From Mnemiopsis leidyi (Eukaryota; Ctenophora; Tentaculata; Lobata; Bolinopsidae): a stretch of 25,016 bases of DNA. Positions 20,601 to 25,016 of this stretch are shown piece by piece. Location of the stretch: the NCBI GenBank assembly GCA_000226015.1, contig JH153265.1, positions 257,259-282,274 on the forward strand, given 5' to 3'. How positions within the stretch are numbered: the first letter of the stretch is position 1; every line of letters starts with the position of its first letter. The notes below the pieces were generated by a model. The model ran no database searches, was not told where the DNA came from, and saw only the letters and a program-made list of their open reading frames with translations. A program made the translations under genes and the position numbers.

Positions 20601-23600
20601 TCTATTTAACTGAAATACCTGGCAGTATCACTCTGTAGCATCTATTTAACTGATATACCTGGCAGTATCGCTCTGTAGCATCTCAACTACTTGCTCAGTC
20701 CGCTGTTCTCTGAACTCCTCCTTCTGCGAGTCTCGTAAATAGAGTTCCAGCAGTGCGTTATACACTGAAAATAAGGAGGTTAGTTTTGTATGACTCACCA
20801 AATTATGCTCCAGATTTTCCTGGTTAAGTAATATTTAAATTACTGTTTACTTGGATTGTCACTCAAATAAATGCTTGAAATTAAAAAAAGTGTTTGTGTT
20901 TGAATCTGCTGAAAACACAAACAGGGGCTAAATGAAGAACAGAGGCTAAATGAACAGAGGCTAATGAAGAAATGGGATGAATTACCAGCTTACCTTGGGA
21001 CGAAGAGTCAGGTTGTCTGGCGACAATAGCTTCAAGGAACAGGATAAGACACTCGTTCCTAGAAGAAATATAAAAGTAGAGTACCTACATACATATCAGT
21101 TATAACGCTGGGGTAGTTATTAATATCTGTTAAAAAGTTATCTTAAGCAGAAAGCATGTAGGTATAAAACTAAGAAATATATCATATATCAAATATATAC
21201 TAAACTATTTGAGTACTAAAACTAAAGTACCTATTGACGAAGAGAGGGATAAACTCTTCAGGAGGTGGCGGATCTTCTAAGTCTCCACACAACTCTATCA
21301 GAAACTCTGTCATTTCCTCTGGCAAGTGATCCATCAACTGGAAAACATTGAGGTTAACCGAAATTTAAAATAGTGCAGATATTACTCCACTTTGTTTCAA
21401 TTTGTAATTTTTCAACGCAACCACAGTGACCATAGTTACCATTGTAGCCATCAACAATTATTACCATGATAAGTGGTAAGTGGTAACCATGCACCATGGA
21501 GAGTTTTACAATGATGAATAATGTATCAAAAACAGCCAAACAACCTGTTTGCCGAATGTTTTGACATTTTCCTTCTTCTTCTCCAAGCTAGGTAGCTGGT
21601 TGATGTAGGCTAGAGCTGTTCTGTAGTCGTGTTTGTCCTCTATCTGTATGTGCACGTACCTGTACGATAGGATTATATCATATGCTTTTTAATGATTTAA
21701 TTAATAACATAGATTGTGGGAGAGGAAGGGTATACACATTTCTCCTTTAGGTTTACGAGAAAAATATTTGGAGTATAGGGTCCTTCTCTTCACAGAGGGA
21801 CAAGCGAAATTGGACCTCTTTTGTCAATGTGGATAAGAGAGAACCCTTAAGCGATAAGCAAATAACATAGAAAATAACTGTTAGAACTAAGCAAATAACA
21901 CTTACCAGTCGTATTGGTTAAACTTCTCTGCGAGATACGCAGCATCGTCAAAGTAAGTAGCTTGTCTGCATACCTGGTTTAAATAAAGAGAAATAAAACT
22001 AAGTAGACACTTATTTCACAGTAGTAAACTCAAAATTTAGGTATCAACAACTTGACTCTTTATAACGAACGACGAGTTTTCCAAAAATCTAAGAACATGA
22101 TACCTTGATAGCAGTCTCGACGTCGAAGTTCAGCTGACCATCGCTCCTGATGAACTGTTCCAACTTTTGTACGTTCTTCAGTTTGGTGTAGCAGTTCAGT
22201 AAGAGTGTTGTGTGATCTTGGTTTGCAACGTTAGCTTCGTGCAGAGCTTCCAGATACTGAGTGTAACGAGTCGAGTCATAGATACATGGGATATTTAATA
22301 TTTGATTGATATTGATATTTCAAAATGATCAATAATTGAGTGATCAAATAGAAAGCTTATAACCCAAAGAAAGACAAAAATTTACTATTTCTAAACAATT
22401 CTATGTTAAGTATATAATATATTCCACCTGGGTTAAATTGTGTATTCTGCGAGCGTCTAGAAACTTCCTGATTACATAAGAGGGTTCCACGTGACCGATT
22501 GTTCCGATGTACTTGGAGATTGCTCCATCGTGGTCACCTGGACAAACACTGCTATAATCGAGGGTGGGTCGTAACTTTTCAGAAAACTTAAGGGAAAGTG
22601 GGAACCATAAAGTGAAGTAAAGATTAAATATTCAGAAAACACAACTCAATCTAGCTTCAAAGCGTGTTATTAGTTTCAACTCTCAATATTCTCTCGAAAT
22701 ATCGCATAAACATTTTCCCAACGGGCACGATAATAGAACACATAAACGTACTTAATTATGGTTGCTAGGAAACTAGAGGGGGCGCCTCTTTTATTGCACG
22801 CCACGATAGCCATGATAGCCATGATGTGCCTCTAGTCTATACAATAACCTACCTTTACTTGCAAGGTGATCCCCGTGAGCTTTAATCAGGTTCATGTGAT
22901 CGTCCTGATTATTCTTAGCGAGCTGGATCGCATCGTCATACAGACACTTTCTTTTCAGGATGTCGATCTTCTCTTGTATTCCTGAAGTGTTACAGTTGGC
23001 TTCTAGATGCAAGTGTAACGTTGATACCGAGGTCTAAAGATCTACTAACTCTGTCTAAGGCCTTTAGGGTTAGGGTTAGGGTAAGGATAAGCCTCTAGAC
23101 AGAGATAGAACTTACCTTCTGAACTTTCACAGATAACACTTTACCTTTTTCATTAAGTTTGTAGATCTCATTGTTTTTCCCGATGACGAAGAGAGAGCCC
23201 CATTCAACCAGCAGTGCTTTAACGGGCGGGAATGTCCCAGTAAATCCTGGGTAGAAGCAAGACTGTAAAGGGAATTCAAAATAAACATGTAGACGGGATG
23301 ATATCTCCAAGTAGTTATAACACAGGGTGATAATCTTCGAAATAATGTTGTAAGTAGCATATAATAACAAAATTTTTCGATGTTGCAAAATTCTGAAAGA
23401 TAGCTCGAAGGACTAAACAAATTGTAAAGAAGTGCTTTTCCATATTATTCTATCAGTCAAGAAAATTAAAGTCAACTAGAATTTACTGAAGTCTGAACAT
23501 TTACTGAAGTCTGAACATAACAACATTACTTCTTACTTTCTTTACTCTTACTCACCAATAAACTTGTTACTCATATCGTAAATAGTAAGGTCGCATATAG

Positions 23601-24753
23601 AGTCCTGTTTCAACATGGTCCTCCGAGCAAAAGATACCGACACCAGACAGCCCCTGTACCATGCGATGTGAGACCGGGTTCCTGGAGTGCGTGAGGAAAT
23701 AAGTTTCTGCATAAGTTCTGCATAAGTTCTGCATAAGTTCTGGATAATGTAGATTTTAAACACATTCCTACATTGAAACTCTTGCTTCACTCTTACTCTT
23801 ATAACCGCATCTAATTTTTAATGAAATAACATTCCGCGGATAAATCGTTCTGGATTAAAACGAACGCTTCTAAAAGCAATAATTTTATTCATTACTTATT
23901 TCCCTACTTTTAAAGTTCTACTAAAATCATCAAGTACACACCATCCATGGGCAGATTATTGCCAGGATCGTCGACAGTAAAGAAGAGGAACTTGTTTTTG
24001 GGAGCGATAAGGAACTGATGATACTGATGATGATCGGTGAGAAGAGACAGTCCTAGACCACAACCTTCGCTTGATAGGAAGGTTTGTATTGGGTTTGTGT
24101 CCGAAACCTGAAACAGTAAGTTTAGTAGAATTATGGGATAATTCAGCGACAGTTGAGAAGAAAAATTATAGCTTCATTGTTTGACTTAACCTAGATATCG
24201 TTTAAGTATCTCGATATCCCAATACATCTCGATCGTGCGAAGATACATTATCGTTCATAGATTGTGATACTGCCCGCATTCTGGTGCCAGTTACAAGTGT
24301 GGCAACTAAAAAGCTGGTATTTAAACGTTAATTAAAAACTTGACAGTAAGTAAATATAAGAGTGTAAACAAGTAACAAACAAGATAAACAAGTTGTATGA
24401 ACAAGTTAAACAAGTTGTATGAACAATTGACCTTCTTGTAAGAATGTACAGCAGTTTCGGTAGCAACAAAGAGAGCTACTTCTTTGTTGAACGCTAGCCC
24501 CGTTATAGCAGCCTTGTCTGAGTGTATCTCCTTGTATCTGTCAGTAGAACAAGGTGAATATTTGATTTACAGACTTGCAGTTCAGCAACGCACACGTGAC
24601 AAGGAAAAAGATTAATGAGTGGAAAATGGAAGGATTGATCTGGAAAACCAACACGGAAAAAAACACGGAAGGTTGGAAAATTAAAAAATAAAAACCGTTG
24701 TTCTCTTGTAATGTCATGTTTGTAAAACAGCCACACTGTACCGTCAGCTAAAC
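8407..24753 (-). CDS. VPS11: VPS11, HOPS/CORVET core subunit (21 coding exons, N-terminus missing)
   Basis: VPS11 is a shared core subunit of the HOPS and CORVET tethers, which act with Rab7 or Rab5 in endosome-lysosome fusion. Exons in transcription order: 24696-24753, 24432-24537, 23942-24107, 23556-23681, 23145-23246, 22853-22981, 22428-22537, 22104-22256, 21906-21973, 21545-21659, 21231-21337, 20994-21058, 20659-20764, 20223-20351, 19744-19903, 19410-19547, 18806-18937, 9627-9719, 9174-9258, 8807-8973 and 8407-8604. Phases agree throughout, giving about 836 codons. Part of the beta-propeller (EGCGL, EWGSL) is followed by the alpha-solenoid (EPSYVIRKFLDARRIHNLT, TTLLLNCYTKLK, DVETAIK, LLPPLMV), a RING-H2, and an unusual NPF-rich tail. 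About 155 N-terminal residues, judged from the human protein, lie beyond the right edge. One 9.1 kb intron hosts another gene. Confidence 0.96.
9050..9069. repeat. 20 bp perfect palindrome
   Basis: GTACTAAGAATTCTTAGTAC equals its own reverse complement. It lies in the VPS11 intron between exons 9174-9258 and 8807-8973. Confidence 0.9.
9338..9673. repeat. Tandem repeat copying the VPS11 RING exon end and its donor
   Basis: Four units of about 80, 80, 80 and 96 bp. The unit at the right end contains the true 3' end of exon 9627-9719 and its donor. The other three lie in the intron. In each the minus strand carries the coding end TLEHLKSLDQ followed by a potential donor (GTTCTT in the copies, GTACTT in the real one). 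The longest unit has an internal 16 bp duplication. Confidence 0.92.
9627..9719 (-). CDS. VPS11: VPS11 exon with second half of the RING-H2
   Basis: A 31-codon exon starts at the sixth ligand (CFEELAD), contains DCPVC (ligands 7 and 8) and ends TLEHLKSLDQ. The acceptor is CCGGCAG and the donor GTACTT. Its 3' half and donor have been copied three times into the following intron. The human counterpart reads HCFESYSESDADCPTC. Confidence 0.94.
11060..11107. repeat. 48 bp perfect AT-rich palindrome
   Basis: The centre is GACATATATGTC, and the arms match for 24 bp each without a mismatch. It sits in a wider block (about 11030-11130) of TATATCTATA and AAGACATATATA repeats. It could extrude as a cruciform or fold as a hairpin in RNA. 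Confidence 0.93.
14534..14575. repeat. Short inverted repeat / hairpin
   Basis: Nested stems ATATTAT/ATAATAT and TGAGGTG/CACCTCA with a 7-base loop and a small asymmetric internal loop. No function is recognised. Confidence 0.6.
16068..16107. repeat. 13 bp tandem repeat, three copies
   Basis: The unit TTGTTTGATCATA contains the palindrome TGATCA. It lies about 500 bp upstream of the receptor start codon. Confidence 0.85.
16600..17802 (+). CDS. Orphan rhodopsin-family 7TM receptor, intronless, nested in VPS11
   Basis: A single open frame of 400 residues encodes a class A-like G-protein-coupled receptor at the plasma membrane. The N-terminus (1-62) has sequons at N6, N7, N24 and N34. Predicted membrane helices are about 64-88 (GN motif, N82), 98-122 (D109 at the sodium-pocket position), 136-160 (C138 at its start), 177-197, 227-250, 276-299 (CNLP, P293) and 320-346 (NPLLY, 341-345). 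C138 probably pairs with C216 in loop 2. The DRY position reads SRT (162-164), so the acidic residue is lost while R163 stays. A short tail (347-400) is rich in Ser and Asp/Glu. The first ATG is used; M5 is an alternative start. Ligand and closest named family are not recognisable to me. It lies opposite to VPS11 in an intron and is richer in G+C than its surroundings. Confidence 0.93.
   Translation: MFRKMNNTSSSVYSPDPLNSVVKNSSNHLPDVFNATHHNPEVYNPHVKLYPDYPGIQTPYTALDNTLGTLLLLCTLVGIPGNLLGLRFFSSQTKKDRVTLLYIVICSVDIVTSVSHLPVAVALFRDRKPGVFDSYLFCALWEILFTVLQKMSIFLVLLISTSRTISILKPFYKIEMRTMMIVVLGYLVVLLIIPVLQRTIPTLRGEFKYSWDGAYCYYNFEMKFEHAINLALVGLPPILTFVNLLICIIRLHAVRQNLTRISSQKSQSAAEWKYHASVTIVMFTGLFLTCNLPLFINLMHNMSTSFFGVEYPGAYFGTRFMFWYSWHIAKMESVVVNATLNPLLYYCRMKNFRSWCNCVVRGIVTGDGKLGFNVMSMYGTSLRFKTNARDEEQVSQEDSL
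17932..17937 (+). promoter_or_regulatory. Candidate polyadenylation signal of the receptor gene
   Basis: AATAAA lies 130 bases after the receptor stop codon and just before a tandem repeat block. This would give a short 3' untranslated region. It is inferred from motif and position only. Confidence 0.55.
17945..18092. repeat. 3 x 51 bp tandem repeat downstream of the receptor
   Basis: Units start at 17945, 17996 and 18047 with GTTTAAT(C/G)TTGGTAAAAAC and contain CTTGATTCAGTCGATGTAA. They begin 8 bp after the candidate poly(A) signal. Confidence 0.92.
18541..18783. repeat. E-box array: 14 CACGTG sites
   Basis: CACGTG starts at 18541, 18555, 18599, 18613, 18626, 18640, 18668, 18689, 18701, 18715, 18736, 18750, 18764 and 18778. 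Most spacings are 12-14 bp or about multiples of 7. Nearly all sites are followed by AC (CACGTGAC), with ACACTGAA or ACACAAC linkers. The block ends 23 bp from the donor of RING exon 18806-18937. It is a degenerate tandem repeat that happens to present dense bHLH-Zip target motifs. Whether it is bound is unknown. Confidence 0.93.
18806..18937 (-). CDS. VPS11: VPS11 exon with first half of the RING-H2
   Basis: This 44-codon exon begins KMREEIKKLK, the end of a charged helix. It continues with the first RING ligands: CTQC (C1, C2), then LCKH (C3, H4) and the H of WHQQ (H5). The donor follows directly after WHQQ. The rest of the domain is 9.1 kb away in exon 9627-9719. The joined spacing C-x1-H-x2-H-x2-C-x10-C-x2-C fits the VPS11 RING. 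Confidence 0.95.
18938..19409. other. VPS11 intron, 472 bp
   Basis: AT-rich intron with AACAGTTTAAC/AACAGCTAG-type short repeats (about 19320-19400) near the donor of exon 19410-19547. Nothing else is recognised. Confidence 0.8.
19793..19802. promoter_or_regulatory. Palindromic GTCACGTGAC (CLEAR-type E-box), in VPS11 exon
   Basis: A perfect 10 bp palindrome matching the consensus bound by TFEB/MITF-family factors in vertebrates. It lies in coding exon 19744-19903, where it encodes part of RGHVTEI, so the match may be due to coding constraint. Confidence 0.35.
19904..20222. other. VPS11 intron, 319 bp
   Basis: Contains three short repeats of the form ACTACTCGCTTTATAAAA near the acceptor (19921-19990). 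A G+C-richer stretch at 20030-20100 has an open frame on the minus strand. The flanking exons join perfectly in phase (...ENNEY-K-SIMDLCW...), so that stretch is intron. Confidence 0.8.
20209..20218. promoter_or_regulatory. Palindromic GTCACGTGAC (CLEAR-type E-box), in VPS11 intron
   Basis: A perfect palindrome 5 bp into the intron after exon 20223-20351. The splice donor GTAAGT runs straight into it. Binding is not shown by sequence alone. Confidence 0.35.
20352..20658. other. VPS11 intron, 307 bp
   Basis: Intron that includes a 40 bp duplication (20601-20640) of the end of the upstream exon. Nothing else is recognised. Confidence 0.8.
20601..20680. repeat. 2 x 40 bp tandem duplication of a VPS11 exon end and donor
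   Basis: Units 20601-20640 and 20641-20680 are nearly identical (TCTATTTAACTGAAATACCT against TCTATTTAACTGATATACCT at the start). The second unit contains the true 3' end of exon 20659-20764 and donor GTATAT. The first carries a copy with donor GTATTT. Confidence 0.93.
22538..22852. other. VPS11 intron, 315 bp
   Basis: No gene is recognised. A weak inverted repeat with CTAGAGG and CCTCTAG arms lies at about 22773-22834. Confidence 0.75.
23049..23104. repeat. Hairpin enclosing a TTAGGG telomere-type tract
   Basis: The arms CTCTGTCTAAGGC (23049-23061) and GCCTCTAGACAGAG (23091-23104) are reverse complements apart from one inserted base. The loop holds about three TTAGGG units (23064-23085) followed by TAAGG. 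It lies in the VPS11 intron between exons 23145-23246 and 22853-22981. Confidence 0.88.
23247..23555. other. VPS11 intron, 309 bp
   Basis: AT-rich intron with nothing recognised apart from a short ATTTACTGAAGTCTGAACA duplication near 23480-23518. Confidence 0.75.
23700..23744. repeat. 12 bp tandem repeat, about four copies
   Basis: The unit TTCTGCATAAG repeats just upstream (on the minus strand) of the acceptor of exon 23556-23681. Confidence 0.8.
24108..24431. other. VPS11 intron, 324 bp
   Basis: AT-rich. It carries two copies of AACAAGTTGTATGAACAA near 24390-24426. Nothing else is recognised. Confidence 0.75.
24696..24753 (-). CDS. VPS11: VPS11 first exon in window (beta-propeller strand)
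   Basis: A 58-nt exon reads GLADGTVWLFYKHDITREQR once joined at both ends. It matches the human stretch around FTDGSVTLNKGDITRDR. Acceptor CCCCAG, donor GTTTTT; it enters in phase 1 and leaves in phase 2. The 25 bases before the acceptor are all that separate it from the CAGA microsatellite. Earlier exons are outside the window. Confidence 0.82.
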
Positions 24754-24781
24754 CTGGGGTTCAAAGTGTGAGACAGAAAAA

Positions 24782-24799
24782 TAGACAGACGGACGGACG

Positions 24800-24883
<84 letters not shown>

Positions 24884-24884
24884 N

Positions 24885-24970
<86 letters not shown>

Positions 24971-25016
24971 TAGACANACAGACTAGACAGACAGACAGAC
25001 AAGCAGACAGAACAGA
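24782..25016. repeat. (ACAG)n tetranucleotide microsatellite
   Basis: At least 235 bp of ACAG units (TCTG on the VPS11-sense strand), with some ACGG units at the left and TAGACA interruptions near the right edge. Two undetermined bases lie at 24884 and 24977. It is probably collapsed or incompletely assembled and runs out of the window. It lies in the VPS11 intron upstream of exon 24696-24753. Confidence 0.97.

Noticed and set aside
23100-23144. Longer version of VPS11 exon 23145-23246, using the donor near 23115
   Set aside because: It would give the wrong phase for exon 22853-22981; the donor at 23144 yields KLNEKGIQEKIDIL, which fits the human spacing exactly.

Overview
This is a piece of an animal nuclear genome. 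The evidence is split protein-coding genes with GT-AG introns, a metazoan-type tRNA-Trp, many tandem repeats and microsatellites, and a short TTAGGG tract. Introns are AT-rich and exons clearly less so. A marine invertebrate is likely. The style of the orphan rhodopsin-family receptor makes me think of Cnidaria, but that is an impression I could not test.

Layout. (1) Minus strand, 7311 down to 1783: the first ten coding exons (431 codons) of CSTF3 (CstF-77), the HAT-repeat scaffold of the mRNA 3'-end cleavage stimulation factor. Its 3' part lies beyond position 1. A tRNA-Trp(CCA) gene sits in its first coding intron. (2) 7312-8406: about 1.1 kb between genes, holding the CSTF3 upstream region, with a 3 x 54 bp repeat directly before the start codon, and the VPS11 3' flank. 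(3) Minus strand, 24753 down to 8407: 21 coding exons (about 836 codons) of VPS11, the RING-containing core subunit of the HOPS and CORVET endolysosomal tethers. The first part of its beta-propeller lies beyond the right edge. (4) Plus strand, 16600-17802: an intronless 400-residue seven-transmembrane receptor inside a 9.1 kb VPS11 intron. That intron splits the VPS11 RING between two of its zinc ligands.

Main points of interest. VPS11 ends in an extra tail with five NPF motifs, the classic ligand of EH domains. This is not a feature of human VPS11 and suggests a direct HOPS/CORVET link to EHD or Eps15-type proteins. The receptor is nested on the opposite strand. The intron start next to the first RING exon carries fourteen CACGTG E-boxes in about 240 bp, inside a gene of the lysosomal (TFEB/CLEAR) programme. 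Three exon ends have been tandemly duplicated together with their 5' splice sites: two in VPS11 and a smaller one in CSTF3. Other structures are a 48 bp perfect AT palindrome, a TTAGGG tract in a hairpin loop, and a long CAGA microsatellite directly upstream of a VPS11 acceptor.

CSTF3 and VPS11 have separate housekeeping roles (mRNA 3'-end formation and membrane tethering). They are same-strand neighbours with VPS11 upstream. I see no sign that they act together. Exon boundaries were set by reading splice sites and reading-frame phase by eye and by recalled similarity to the human proteins. No alignment or search was run.
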